35,618 bases of DNA, taken from assembly GCF_000745955.1 (NCBI RefSeq), contig NZ_JQKH01000018.1, positions 1 to 35,618 of the forward strand, read 5' to 3'. This DNA comes from Alysiella crassa DSM 2578 (GTDB lineage Bacteria > Pseudomonadota > Gammaproteobacteria > Burkholderiales > Neisseriaceae). Positions 6,848 to 15,075 of this stretch are shown piece by piece. The position numbers were made by a program, and so were the translations under genes. Each line of letters opens with the position of its first letter. Position 1 is the first letter of the stretch. Under the pieces are notes generated by a model. The model was not told the origin of the DNA. It saw only the letters and a list, made by a program, of their open reading frames with translations, and made no database searches.

Positions 6848-8881
6848 ATGTTGATTGTCCAACCGACTTATCTCAATTCTACCCCCGACCTGAAATCCAT
6901 GCTGCTGACGATGGGGGCTTTAACCGCCGTGTCTGCGCCTTTGGCAACGCAATTGCCGTGGGGCGTGATTGGCGTGTTTGTGTTTTTCTTATTGCTGCGA
7001 CTGGGTTTGTTGATGATAGGCGTGTATGCGCTGAAAACGTGGCAATTGATGATTTTGATGGTGGGCATGACCGCGTTGGTGTGGCAGCAATTGGGAACGG
7101 TAATTGGTTTGGGTGGTGGCGCGGCGTTTTTGCTGATGTTGTCGCTGCTCAAATCGTTTGAAGGCAAAACGCGCCGTGATTGGCAGGTGCTGATTTTGGC
7201 GATGATGTTTTTGCTGGCGGCGGCGATTTTGTTTGACCAAGGTCTATTGATGGGCTTGTGGACGGTGCTGTGTTTGGTGTTGATGGCGGTATCGTTGGCA
7301 ATGTTAAACGATTTGAGTTTTCAGGCTGCCTTGAAGAATAGTTTGGTGGGTTTTTTGTTGGCATTGCTGCCTATGGTAATGCTGTTTGTGGGTATGCCGC
7401 GCCGCGAAACGCCGTTTTGGGGCATGCCGCAAATCCAAAATGAGCGACAAGCCACCACAGGCATGTCCGATACCATGAAACCCGGCAGCATTAGCGATTT
7501 GGTGGAAAGCAATGAACCCGTGTTTTCCGTTACTTTTGAAGACGGCTATGTGCCACAACAACGCGATTTGTATTGGCGCGTGATGATATTGGCAAACCAC
7601 AACGGTAGCGAATGGCAAGCGGTGCGTGAATTTATGGATTCCGCCATACCTGTGGAAGACAATCGTCATCGCGTGGTGCGCTACAATATTATGATGGAAG
7701 ACGATAAAGGGCGCATTCCTGCCTTGGATTATCCATTGGACACCAATCATCAGCGCGGTTTGCGGCGTGAAGCGGGCGATATGGTGCGTGTGTTCAGTCG
7801 GGCGGGGGTACGGCGGTTTACCTTGCGTTCCAGCATTAGCGATGAATTGCCGCATAAATTAGACCAATTTTTTCAACAACGTTACACAAGGCTGCCTGAA
7901 AACCTAAATCCGCGCACCCGCGCATTGGCACAACGATTGTGGCAAGAATCGGGTGGTAATGCCGAACAATACATTCAGGCTGCTTATTTATATTTTAAAA
8001 AACAAGGTTTTGCTTATACATTAAAACCGCCATTATTGAATAGTGCCAATACCACCGATGAATTTATTTTCAGCAGCAAACAAGGTTTTTGTGAACACTA
8101 TTCAGATGCGTTTGTGATGTTAATGCGTGCGGCGGGGCTGCCAGCGCGTGTCGTGGTCGGCTATCAAGGTGGTGAATTTAACGAAGAAGGCGGCTTCTGG
8201 CAAATCCGCAGCAAAGACGCGCACGCGTGGGCAGAAGTATGGCTGCCTGAAAAACAAGTTTGGAAACGCGTGGACCCCACTTCCGCCGTTGCCGCCAACC
8301 GCATTGACGGCAGCATAGACGAAGCCTTGTTGGGCGATGAATCAGGTATTTCCATTAAAAACAACGCTTTTACCCGTTATTTAGACCAAGGGCGATACTA
8401 CTGGCAAGCGTGGATTGTGGACTACGACAGCAATCGCCAACAAACCCTGTTTAGCTATTTGGGTTTTGAACGCGTAACGCCTTTAGCCATCATGATTGTG
8501 ATGGGCGGCGGCGTGGCGATTGCGCTGATACCGCTTTGGCTGTGGTGGCGGCGTTCACGTTCAAACGATATTTTGCCGTTGGAACATGGCTTTATCCTGT
8601 TAAAACGCCGCGTATTGGGCAAAGATTTTGGCAAACTCGCCAGCCTTGCCCCAACCGAATTTCGCGCCGAACTCGCCGCACAAAACAGGCTGCCTGAAGA
8701 TTTGGATAATTTAATTCAAGAATACATACGCTTGCGTTATGCCAGCAGCCATGAACCCAGCCCAGTAATTGCCCGCGCATGGTATCAACGTGCCCAAAAA
8801 CTCGCGCGTAAATACGCCCACAAACCCACCGCCCCGCAAACTTTTGAAACCAAATGGAACAGCAAACGTGAAACCGAATGA
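6848..8881 (+). CDS. TgpA-type membrane transglutaminase (DUF3488 / transglutaminase-like / DUF4129)
   Basis: 677 aa. Five to seven membrane segments fill residues about 15-190 (DUF3488/TgpA N-terminal domain), followed by a periplasmic part with a transglutaminase-like core. The catalytic triad is visible: Cys415 in KQGFCEHYSDAF, His459 in DAHAWAEVWL, Asp476 in RVDPTSAV. A further TM segment lies at about 545-565, and the cytosolic tail resembles DUF4129. In Pseudomonas TgpA is an essential protein, and the gene usually lies with moxR and a DUF58 gene. Here those two are on the opposite strand 6-12 kb away. The substrate is unknown. The stop region overlaps the likely GTG start of dgkA. Confidence 0.9.
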   Translation: MLIVQPTYLNSTPDLKSMLLTMGALTAVSAPLATQLPWGVIGVFVFFLLLRLGLLMIGVYALKTWQLMILMVGMTALVWQQLGTVIGLGGGAAFLLMLSLLKSFEGKTRRDWQVLILAMMFLLAAAILFDQGLLMGLWTVLCLVLMAVSLAMLNDLSFQAALKNSLVGFLLALLPMVMLFVGMPRRETPFWGMPQIQNERQATTGMSDTMKPGSISDLVESNEPVFSVTFEDGYVPQQRDLYWRVMILANHNGSEWQAVREFMDSAIPVEDNRHRVVRYNIMMEDDKGRIPALDYPLDTNHQRGLRREAGDMVRVFSRAGVRRFTLRSSISDELPHKLDQFFQQRYTRLPENLNPRTRALAQRLWQESGGNAEQYIQAAYLYFKKQGFAYTLKPPLLNSANTTDEFIFSSKQGFCEHYSDAFVMLMRAAGLPARVVVGYQGGEFNEEGGFWQIRSKDAHAWAEVWLPEKQVWKRVDPTSAVAANRIDGSIDEALLGDESGISIKNNAFTRYLDQGRYYWQAWIVDYDSNRQQTLFSYLGFERVTPLAIMIVMGGGVAIALIPLWLWWRRSRSNDILPLEHGFILLKRRVLGKDFGKLASLAPTEFRAELAAQNRLPEDLDNLIQEYIRLRYASSHEPSPVIARAWYQRAQKLARKYAHKPTAPQTFETKWNSKRETE

Positions 8882-9254
8882 TTTTCAAAGTAATGATTTA
8901 AAAGGAAAAACAGGCGTACGCCGCATTATCAATGCGGCAGGCTATTCCAAAGACGGGCTTCAGGCTGCCTTTCGCCACGAAGCGGCGTTTCGTCAATTGC
9001 TGGTGTTAAACGGCGTATTGATTTTGCTGGCTTTTTGGCTGGATTTGGAAAACAGTGTGCGCATGATATTGATTGCTGGCTCGTTTCTGTCGCTGATTGT
9101 GGAATTGTTTAACACAGGACTGGAAGCGATTGTGGACGATATTTCTTTGGACAAACGCCCCCGCGCCAAAATCGCCAAAGACGTGGGTTCAGCCGCGCAA
9201 ATGTTGGCAATGATTTTATTGGCGATTTTGTGGTGGTGCGCTTTGTGTGATTGA
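8868..9254 (+). CDS. dgkA: Diacylglycerol kinase (prokaryotic DgkA)
   Basis: 128 aa from GTG 8868, which overlaps the end of the transglutaminase gene by 14 bp. There is no in-frame ATG nearer than 8769, and that would add 33 residues of hydrophilic sequence lying over the neighbour. The protein has three membrane helices and the DgkA signature ELFNTGLEAIVDDIS, with the conserved Glu and Asn ligands. It phosphorylates diacylglycerol to phosphatidic acid at the inner membrane, recycling lipid left by periplasmic transferases. The overlap suggests translational coupling with the upstream gene. The start codon is the main uncertainty. Confidence 0.9.
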   Translation: MKPNDFQSNDLKGKTGVRRIINAAGYSKDGLQAAFRHEAAFRQLLVLNGVLILLAFWLDLENSVRMILIAGSFLSLIVELFNTGLEAIVDDISLDKRPRAKIAKDVGSAAQMLAMILLAILWWCALCD

Positions 9255-9258
9255 TTTT

Positions 9259-9389
9259 TTCAGGCTGCCTGTACTCAAATGTAGGGTGCGCCGTGCGCAC
9301 CAAATCCATGAAAAAATTAAGTTTTGTGTTTAAATTGGTGCGCACGGCGCACCCTACGCATTGGCTGAATGATTTTCAGGCAGCCTGAA
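9259..9389. repeat. DUS-bracketed hairpin element, copy 2
   Basis: It runs from TTCAGGCTGCCT (9259-9270) to the inverted DUS ending at 9389. The core TGTAGGGTGCGCCGTGCGCACC ... GGTGCGCACGGCGCACCCTAC forms a nearly perfect long hairpin with an AT-rich loop. It fills the gap between dgkA and gltX and could also terminate dgkA transcription. Confidence 0.8.
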
Positions 9390-9436
9390 ACCTATTTTCC
9401 CTTAAAAAATAATTTTACTGAAAAGAGACTTTAAAA

Positions 9437-10831
9437 ATGACCATTAAAACCCGTTTTGCCCCCAGCCCCACAGGTTATTTACACATTGGCGGTGTGCGTA
9501 CTGCCTTGTATTCATGGGCTTTTGCCAAACATCATCAAGGCGAATTTTTATTGCGTATTGAAGACACCGATTTGGAACGCTCCACGCAAGAATCCGTAGA
9601 TATTATTTTGCAAGGCATGGATTGGGTCGGATTATCGCCCGACAATGCCAACAATATTGTTTACCAATCCAAAAATTTTGACCGCTATAAAGTCCTGATT
9701 AAACAATTAGTTGAACAAGGGCACGCCTACCCCTGCTATTGTTCCAAAGAAGAACTCGCCGAAATGCGTGAACGCGCCGAACGCGAAGGCACGGCGACTT
9801 ACGACCGCCGTTGGCGACCCGAAGCGGGCAAAACGCTGCCTGAAATCCCTGCGGGCGTTGAACCCGTGATTCGTTTCAAAAACCCATTGGACGGCGTAAC
9901 CGTGTGGACGGATTTGGTGAAAGGCGAAATCAGCATTCCCAATTCTGCGCTGGACGATTTGATTATCGCCCGCGCTGATGGTACGCCAACCTACAATTTC
10001 TGCGTGGTGGTGGACGATTTTGATATGGGCATCACGCACGTTATTCGCGGCGATGACCATGTAAACAATACGCCCAAACAAATCAATATTTTCAAGGCTT
10101 TGGGTACAACGCCGCCTGAATACGCGCATTTGCCCATGATTTTGAATGAGCAAGGCAAAAAAATCTCTAAACGCAGTGGCGATACGGTGGCGATTACCGA
10201 ATACGATGACATGGGCATTTTGCCCGAAGCCATGTTGAATTATTTGGCGCGACTGGGTTGGGCGCATGGCGATGATGAATTTTTCACAATGGAACAATTT
10301 GTTCAATGGTTTGATTTGAAAGATGTTTCTGCCAGTCCTAGCCGCATGGACGGTAAAAAATTGCTGTGGATTAATGGCGAACACATCAAAGTGGCAGACA
10401 ATACGCGTTTAGCTGATTTGGTAGAAAAGCGTTTGAAAAACAAAGGGATTGATGTTTCAGGCAGCCTGAAATTGGCAGACGTGATTGCATTGGTGAAAGA
10501 CCGCGCCCAAGATTTGGCGGCATTGGCGAATGAATGTGCTTATTTCTATGTGAAAGCCACGCCCGATGAAGCCGATGTGGCGAAGCATTGGGACGAAGAC
10601 GCGGCAGCGCGTATGCAGCGTTTTGCCGATAAATTGGCGCAATTGGACACTTGGACGGCGGAAAGCATTCACGATTTGTTCAAGCCATTTTGCGATGAAG
10701 AAGGGATTAAGATGGGTAAATTGGGTATGCCTTTGCGTTTGGCGGTGTGTGGTACAGCGAAAACGCCGAGCGTGGACGCGGTGTTGGCTTTGATTGGCAA
10801 AGAAGAAGTGTTGCGCCGTATGCGCGGATAA
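9437..10831 (+). CDS. gltX: Glutamyl-tRNA synthetase
   Basis: 464 aa. The class I aminoacyl-tRNA synthetase HIGH motif appears as YLHIGG (about residues 14-19) and the KMSKS-like motif as KKISKRSGD (about 240-248). The order of domains and the length fit bacterial GluRS (about 465-490 aa), with an all-alpha anticodon-binding C-terminus. It charges tRNA-Glu in the cytosol. A full DUS (10456-10470) is in frame and encodes SGSLK. It is monocistronic and convergent with the DUF945 gene, with a strong shared terminator. Confidence 0.96.
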   Translation: MTIKTRFAPSPTGYLHIGGVRTALYSWAFAKHHQGEFLLRIEDTDLERSTQESVDIILQGMDWVGLSPDNANNIVYQSKNFDRYKVLIKQLVEQGHAYPCYCSKEELAEMRERAEREGTATYDRRWRPEAGKTLPEIPAGVEPVIRFKNPLDGVTVWTDLVKGEISIPNSALDDLIIARADGTPTYNFCVVVDDFDMGITHVIRGDDHVNNTPKQINIFKALGTTPPEYAHLPMILNEQGKKISKRSGDTVAITEYDDMGILPEAMLNYLARLGWAHGDDEFFTMEQFVQWFDLKDVSASPSRMDGKKLLWINGEHIKVADNTRLADLVEKRLKNKGIDVSGSLKLADVIALVKDRAQDLAALANECAYFYVKATPDEADVAKHWDEDAAARMQRFADKLAQLDTWTAESIHDLFKPFCDEEGIKMGKLGMPLRLAVCGTAKTPSVDAVLALIGKEEVLRRMRG

Positions 10832-10852
10832 TTTTCAGGCAGCCTGAAAACA

Positions 10853-10896
10853 AAAAATCACGGTTAATCAAACTATTATGATTAACCGTGATTTTT
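10853..10896. terminator. Bidirectional intrinsic terminator between gltX and the DUF945 gene
   Basis: A perfect 18-bp stem, AAAAATCACGGTTAATCA / TGATTAACCGTGATTTTT, with an 8-nt loop, has A-tract and T-tract ends, so it serves both convergent genes. Confidence 0.92.
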
Positions 10897-10909
10897 ATTT
10901 TATACCCAT

Positions 10910-12496
10910 TTATTGCGCTGCGGAAGCCGCTTTGGGTTCATCGTCTGCTTCAATGTTTGCCAAAATTTCTTCATCAGATTGAATGGTGAAGACTTTGCCG
11001 TTCAGTTTCACTTCATTGTTTTCCAATAATACATTGGTTTGAATGGCGTTATTGCTTTGTTTCAAATAGCCTTCTTCCGTCAAACTGTTGATGGTGCTAG
11101 ACACCATTAAACGAATGGTTTGGTTCACATCTTCCAAAGCTTTCGGGTCGGCATTTTCCGCATTGGCGGCAGGGTCTTCGGTAGCGAACAAGCCGCGTGC
11201 TTGGCTGATGGCAAATTCTTCTAACAATTTGTTAGAAATATCAAAATTCACATTTGCCTTCATTTTTTGCAATAAAGAATTAAAGTTGTTCAAATCTGCT
11301 TGTTGCAAGCCGTTGAAGGTTACATCGCCGTTTACTTTAATATGCCCTGATGGTGCAGTAAAATCAAATTTTTTAATTTTAAACAATGGGTTATTGGTAA
11401 ATAAACCTGCACCTTCTTTACGTACTGCTTCCAAAATCATGTCTTGTGCTTGACCTTCAGGCACTTGCTCGGTAATGATTTGTTGCCAGCGATTTTTCAA
11501 TGCGGTCAAACTCTTACCGTCCAAATGTTCCGCGCCAATATGCACGTCCAATGGACCATATTGGTCAGGACCATAATGTAGTTTATCAAACTGAAAATGT
11601 CCCTCGCTGTCCACAAAACCATCGTCATTTTCTTTGGTTTGCGATTGATAGCTCAATTTTTCCACGCTGATGTTGGACGGCGCAATCGTGCCAGTTGGAT
11701 TGATGAACGCGCCGATTTGCAAATCGGTAACCATATTCACCAATTCATTCAAGCGGATATTGTAATCAATGCTTTCTTTCCAAGCCACATTGAATTTATC
11801 CACTTTCACATCGGTGCTGCCCAAATCCACGCCTGTTTTGCCTGTGGCGGTGGTGTTGTTGATGGCGATGTTTTCAATGATGACTTCGCCTTTGTCTGCC
11901 AAAATCGCTTTTAGCAAGGGCGCAGTATATTGGCTGCTGTATTCATTGAAACCTGCTTTGTAATTGATTTGGCTGTTTAAGCCTTTCCAATCCAATTTAA
12001 TGCCCGACAATTCTTCGTATTCAAATGGCGAAACATTGGTTTCCAATTTACCGCTACCACTTAAATAAATTGTGTTTTTCATGGTAACAGGCGTTTTATC
12101 ATTGAAAAAGCGTGATAAAACTTTTTGAACTTCAGGGTCAAATTGAAATTCGCTGGTAACTGAAGCGCGAACAGGTGTGAGACCATCGGCAAACAAACCA
12201 TGTTTCACATTGTTTACAATGGTAATTTCTTTTTCCAACACGGTTTTGATGTTGGCGGGCATTTGCTCCGACAAATTATTGAGCAAAGTAGGGTGGAAAC
12301 GAATCACTGTGGTTTCTTTGGAACTGAACCAACCGCGCTCGTAATTGTGTGATACAACATCAAAAAAGAAAGTATCAGATAAAATTTTATGTTGTTCTTC
12401 AAGGCTTTGTTGTGCTTTGATACCAAAATAATAAGGTGTGCCAAGAAATGCGGCCAGCACCACAGGCACTGCGCCGCCAATAATGATTTTTTTCAT
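10910..12496 (-). CDS. YdgA-type (DUF945) envelope protein
   Basis: 528 aa. A single N-terminal membrane segment or signal anchor (about residues 4-22) is followed by a large periplasmic domain. The start KAQQSLEEQHKILSD, then SHNYERGWFSSKETTVIRF, is typical of DUF945/YdgA, as is the late GDVTFNGLQQADLNNF repeat-like beta region. Proteins of this family resemble AsmA-like envelope proteins; no biochemical role is established that I can state. It is transcribed alone, downstream of erpA but separated from it by a DUS-pair terminator. Confidence 0.82.
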   Translation of the reverse strand: MKKIIIGGAVPVVLAAFLGTPYYFGIKAQQSLEEQHKILSDTFFFDVVSHNYERGWFSSKETTVIRFHPTLLNNLSEQMPANIKTVLEKEITIVNNVKHGLFADGLTPVRASVTSEFQFDPEVQKVLSRFFNDKTPVTMKNTIYLSGSGKLETNVSPFEYEELSGIKLDWKGLNSQINYKAGFNEYSSQYTAPLLKAILADKGEVIIENIAINNTTATGKTGVDLGSTDVKVDKFNVAWKESIDYNIRLNELVNMVTDLQIGAFINPTGTIAPSNISVEKLSYQSQTKENDDGFVDSEGHFQFDKLHYGPDQYGPLDVHIGAEHLDGKSLTALKNRWQQIITEQVPEGQAQDMILEAVRKEGAGLFTNNPLFKIKKFDFTAPSGHIKVNGDVTFNGLQQADLNNFNSLLQKMKANVNFDISNKLLEEFAISQARGLFATEDPAANAENADPKALEDVNQTIRLMVSSTINSLTEEGYLKQSNNAIQTNVLLENNEVKLNGKVFTIQSDEEILANIEADDEPKAASAAQ

Positions 12497-12545
12497 GATG
12501 TGGTTTTGCGGAAATAGTAAGAAATGGCAATATTATATACCACAA

Positions 12546-12582
12546 AAGGCTGCCTGAAAACGCGTTGTTTTCAGGCAGCCTT
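12546..12582 (-). terminator. Inverted DUS pair acting as erpA terminator
   Basis: AAGGCTGCCTGAAAAC (12546-12561) pairs with GTTTTCAGGCAGCCTT (12567-12582) in a 16-bp stem with a 5-nt loop, directly past the erpA stop. Confidence 0.8.
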
Positions 12583-12607
12583 GTTTCAATCGCCAATTCA
12601 AACCGAA

Positions 12608-12946
12608 TTAAACCGAGAATGATGAGCCACAACCGCAAGTGGTTGCCGCATTTGGATTGCGAATCACAAATTGTGAACCTTGCAAACTTTCGGTGTAATC
12701 AATTTCTGCGCCGATTAAATATTGATAACTCATTGGGTCTACAAGGAATTTTAAACCATTTTTCACGATTTCAAAATCGTCATCGTTTTTGATTTCGTCA
12801 AAGGTGAAACCATATTGGAAACCAGAACAGCCGCCGCCGTTCACAAAAACGCGTAACATTAAATCGGGGTTATTTTCTTCGGCAATCAAATCCGCCACTT
12901 TGGTGCAGCAGGCTTCGGTGAAGATGATGGGGCTTTCGTCTGACAT
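12608..12946 (-). CDS. erpA: Iron-sulfur cluster insertion protein ErpA
   Basis: 112 aa, A-type carrier family. The three cluster-ligand cysteines are visible: Cys40 in [12 protein letters not shown], and Cys104 and Cys106 in the C-terminal [15 protein letters not shown] lies upstream of the ATG. It receives Fe-S clusters and delivers them to apoproteins in the cytosol. Residues ending GSSFSV favour ErpA over IscA. Confidence 0.93.
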   Translation of the reverse strand: MSDESPIIFTEACCTKVADLIAEENNPDLMLRVFVNGGGCSGFQYGFTFDEIKNDDDFEIVKNGLKFLVDPMSYQYLIGAEIDYTESLQGSQFVIRNPNAATTCGCGSSFSV

Positions 12947-13090
12947 TTGTGTTTTCCTGTGTGTTAATTAATTGGGTAATGTATGATTTGGGGGCAGCCT
13001 GAACCATTTTCAAGTTGGAGCGAAAATAAGTTTCAGGCTGCCTGAATGTTTCGCTGATGATTGTACGCTGAAATTAGCAAATTGACAAAA

Positions 13091-13885
13091 TCAATCTCCA
13101 CTCAAACGCTGCCGCATTTGCTCAAACAGGCAAACAGTCGCCGCCATTGCCACATTCAAGGATTCTGTTGCGCCCACCATTGGGATTTTCACGCTCGCGC
13201 TCGCCTTTGCCAATAATTCGGGCGACACGCCTGCGCCTTCATTGCCAAACACCCACGCTGTAGCTTCGCGCAAATCCAAATCCTTGTCATACAAAGAAAA
13301 ATGCTTGGATTCACTCAAGGCAGTCGCCAATACGCGCCCCTGATACTGCTCGCGCCACGCCGCCAAATCCACACGTTCATGCACATTTAACAAAAAATGC
13401 GCCCCCATGCCCGAGCGTAAAACTTTCGGCGACCACACATCGGCACAACCTTTGCCTAATACAATTTCGCTCACCCCTGCGGCGGCTGCGCTGCGCAAGA
13501 TTGTGCCAATATTGCCCGAATCTTGCACATTTTCCAATACAATGCAGTCGCCAGCCGTTTTCAGGCTGCCTGAATCGGGTAAATTCACCCAAGTCATGAT
13601 TTCTTCACCATTGATTAATTGGCTGATTTTTTCCAATGCGCCTTGTTCCACCAGCGTGATGTGGTGTTCAGGCAGCCTGCGTAATATATTTTGCGTTTCG
13701 GTTTTGTGAAATTGCTGTGTTGGAATAAAGACTTGTTTAGGCAATAAATTTGCGTTTAAATAAGCGTCTAATAAATGCGTGCCTTCTAATACTGTAGCGT
13801 GGTGTTCGCGGCGATATTTGGCAGATTGTATTAATTTAGCTAATAATTTTAGCTGTTCATTGTGAACCGATGTGATGGTTTTCAT
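13091..13885 (-). CDS. SpoU-type (TrmH family) RNA 2'-O-methyltransferase
   Basis: 264 aa. The N-terminal part (residues 1-90) is the small substrate-binding domain. The SPOUT fold follows with all three motifs: ENVQDSGNIGTILRSA (motif 1, Asn and Arg conserved), WVFGNEGAGVSPEL (motif 2) and VKIPMVGATESLNVAMAA (motif 3), which form the trefoil-knot SAM site. It methylates the 2'-OH of a nucleotide in rRNA or tRNA; which one cannot be told from sequence. Two DUS occur inside the gene. Confidence 0.9.
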   Translation of the reverse strand: MKTITSVHNEQLKLLAKLIQSAKYRREHHATVLEGTHLLDAYLNANLLPKQVFIPTQQFHKTETQNILRRLPEHHITLVEQGALEKISQLINGEEIMTWVNLPDSGSLKTAGDCIVLENVQDSGNIGTILRSAAAAGVSEIVLGKGCADVWSPKVLRSGMGAHFLLNVHERVDLAAWREQYQGRVLATALSESKHFSLYDKDLDLREATAWVFGNEGAGVSPELLAKASASVKIPMVGATESLNVAMAATVCLFEQMRQRLSGD

Positions 13886-13902
13886 AAGGTTAAATAATGG
13901 AT

Positions 13903-14052
13903 TTATTGGATGATTTCGTGAACACAGTTTTCACGATTGCGCGAAAATGGCGTGCAAATTTTTTGTCCAAACACGTCCGCGCTAATCGTTTCCAATGCCT
14001 GACTCAATGCGCCCGCGCTTTTTTCCAAATGTGGGCGGCTACGTGAAATCAT
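13903..14052 (-). CDS. Small hypothetical ORF coupled to the upstream secreted protein
   Basis: 49 aa starting at the ATG of an ATGA overlap with the preceding ORF (start 14052, upstream stop 14051-14049). It contains two cysteines (KICTPF, ENCVHE) and no membrane segment of its own. It may be a separate coupled cistron, or the C-terminal half of one secreted protein split by a frameshift; the preceding ORF also has two cysteines, which fits a single disulfide-bonded protein. No known family recognised. Confidence 0.4.
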   Translation of the reverse strand: MISRSRPHLEKSAGALSQALETISADVFGQKICTPFSRNRENCVHEIIQ

Positions 14053-14321
14053 GGCTGCGTTTCGGGGGCGGTTAAGATTTGCGCGATTTGCTTGCTGGCT
14101 TGTTCGCCCGTTTGGTTGGCGCATTCGGGGTCAAATTGCCCATTTTTGGAGGTTAGGCAGCCGCTCATTTTCTGTAAAATCAAGGCGGTATTCTGTAAAA
14201 CATAGCTACCGACTTGTGGCATGGTTTCTTGTAACACTTGTGGCAGCGTTTCGGCGGGTTTTTGCGCGTGAACCAGTGGTGTGGCGCAGAGTAGGGTGAT
14301 GGCAAGAATTTGTTTTTGCAT
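14049..14321 (-). CDS. Small secreted hypothetical protein
   Basis: 90 aa from ATG 14321, preceded by GGAGAAAATC, a strong ribosome-binding site; an ATG four codons upstream is less well placed. Residues 1-19 are a clear signal peptide (LLCATPLVHA-QK). The mature part is helical and Gln/Thr-rich with two cysteines (SGCLTSKNG and DPECANQTG). The stop overlaps the next ATG. I do not recognise a family. It may be a truncated form of a longer protein continuing into the next ORF. Confidence 0.6.
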   Translation of the reverse strand: MQKQILAITLLCATPLVHAQKPAETLPQVLQETMPQVGSYVLQNTALILQKMSGCLTSKNGQFDPECANQTGEQASKQIAQILTAPETQP

Positions 14322-14393
14322 GATTTTCTCCATAAATAAAATATTCAGGCAGCCTGAAAGCCACTTGAAATGTGATTATGGCATGGAAAATCG

Positions 14394-14906
14394 TTATTTT
14401 GTGTCAAGTTGTGCCAACGCCGCCCATTGCGCCGCCGACATTTCGCGCACGGCTGGGAGATGGATTTCGCCATCCACAGGATTGGCGTTCAGCCGCGCAT
14501 AACCGCGCAATACATCTTCTTCGGCAACCTGATGAATATTTGGGAAAAAATTATGCAGTCGATAAATTTCCACCACAAAACCATGCGCTTTTGCCAATTC
14601 AATCAAGGCGTAACAGGTTTTGGCTTTTTGATTGGGATTGGCGTTGATAATGAGAATATCGCGCTGCGGTTCGCGTTTGCCCAGCGCAAAGGCTTCGGCT
14701 TGGCGGATTTGGTTGATTTTGTGGGCGGCGGAAAATTGTTCAAAATCAAAATGATAGTTGCCGTGTTCATCGGTTAGGGCGTGGTCATTGTCTAGGTGGA
14801 CAATGTGGGCGTGGGGGTAATCGCGTTGAAATTGGGCGATTTGTTGCGCGGCAAAAGTGGATTTGCCCGAGCCTTCGTGTCCGCGTAAAAGTATGAATTT
14901 TTGCAT
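14394..14906 (-). CDS. P-loop ATPase, AAA_33-like small kinase
   Basis: 170 aa from ATG 14906; the frame stays open upstream to 14990 through a DUS but that part is not protein-like. Walker A is LRGHEGSGKSTFA (residues about 7-19). VHLDNDHAL (about 38-46) suits a metal or substrate site, and DILIINANPNQK (about 81-92) resembles the lid-proximal strand of nucleotide kinases of the zeta-toxin/polynucleotide-kinase type. The substrate is unknown. No antitoxin-like partner lies beside it, so I do not call it a toxin. Confidence 0.65.
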   Translation of the reverse strand: MQKFILLRGHEGSGKSTFAAQQIAQFQRDYPHAHIVHLDNDHALTDEHGNYHFDFEQFSAAHKINQIRQAEAFALGKREPQRDILIINANPNQKAKTCYALIELAKAHGFVVEIYRLHNFFPNIHQVAEEDVLRGYARLNANPVDGEIHLPAVREMSAAQWAALAQLDTK

Positions 14907-14925
14907 ATTATTGGGTTTAATTGTT

Positions 14926-15072
14926 TTCAGGCTGCCTTGTGGTACATGAGAAAACTCATGTAGGGTGCGTATTACGCACCGAAATTCCAAATGGTTTGAA
15001 TGATTTGGTGCGTAGTACGCACCCTACATTTTTGGCGTTGGTAAAATTTCGTGTATTGTCAGGTAGCCTGAA
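14926..15072. repeat. DUS-bracketed hairpin element, copy 3
   Basis: It runs from TTCAGGCTGCCT (14926-14937) to the variant AGGTAGCCTGAA (15061-15072). The core TGTAGGGTGCGTATTACGCACC ... GGTGCGTAGTACGCACCCTACA is a long hairpin. Decayed IS-like ends are visible next to the DUS (GTACATGAGAAAA on the left, TTTCGTGTATTG on the right). Confidence 0.8.
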
Positions 15073-15075
15073 AAA

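Noticed and set aside
7304-7855. 183-aa minus-strand ORF opposite the transglutaminase gene
   Set aside because: It lies wholly inside a well-supported gene, is His/Arg-rich as expected from antisense of this codon use, and has no ribosome-binding site or motif.
9259-9389. Hairpin cassettes as riboswitches or small RNAs
   Set aside because: The same long palindrome occurs next to unrelated genes and in both sub-types with no conserved single-stranded core, as expected of repeats and not of a regulatory RNA.
9707-10384. 225-aa minus-strand ORF opposite gltX
   Set aside because: Shadow of gltX; the gltX frame has clear catalytic motifs and this one has none.
14394-14906. Zeta-type toxin of a toxin-antitoxin pair
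   Set aside because: The P-loop fits, but there is no small antitoxin-like gene beside it and the neighbours are a hairpin element and a secreted protein. Left as a kinase of unknown substrate.
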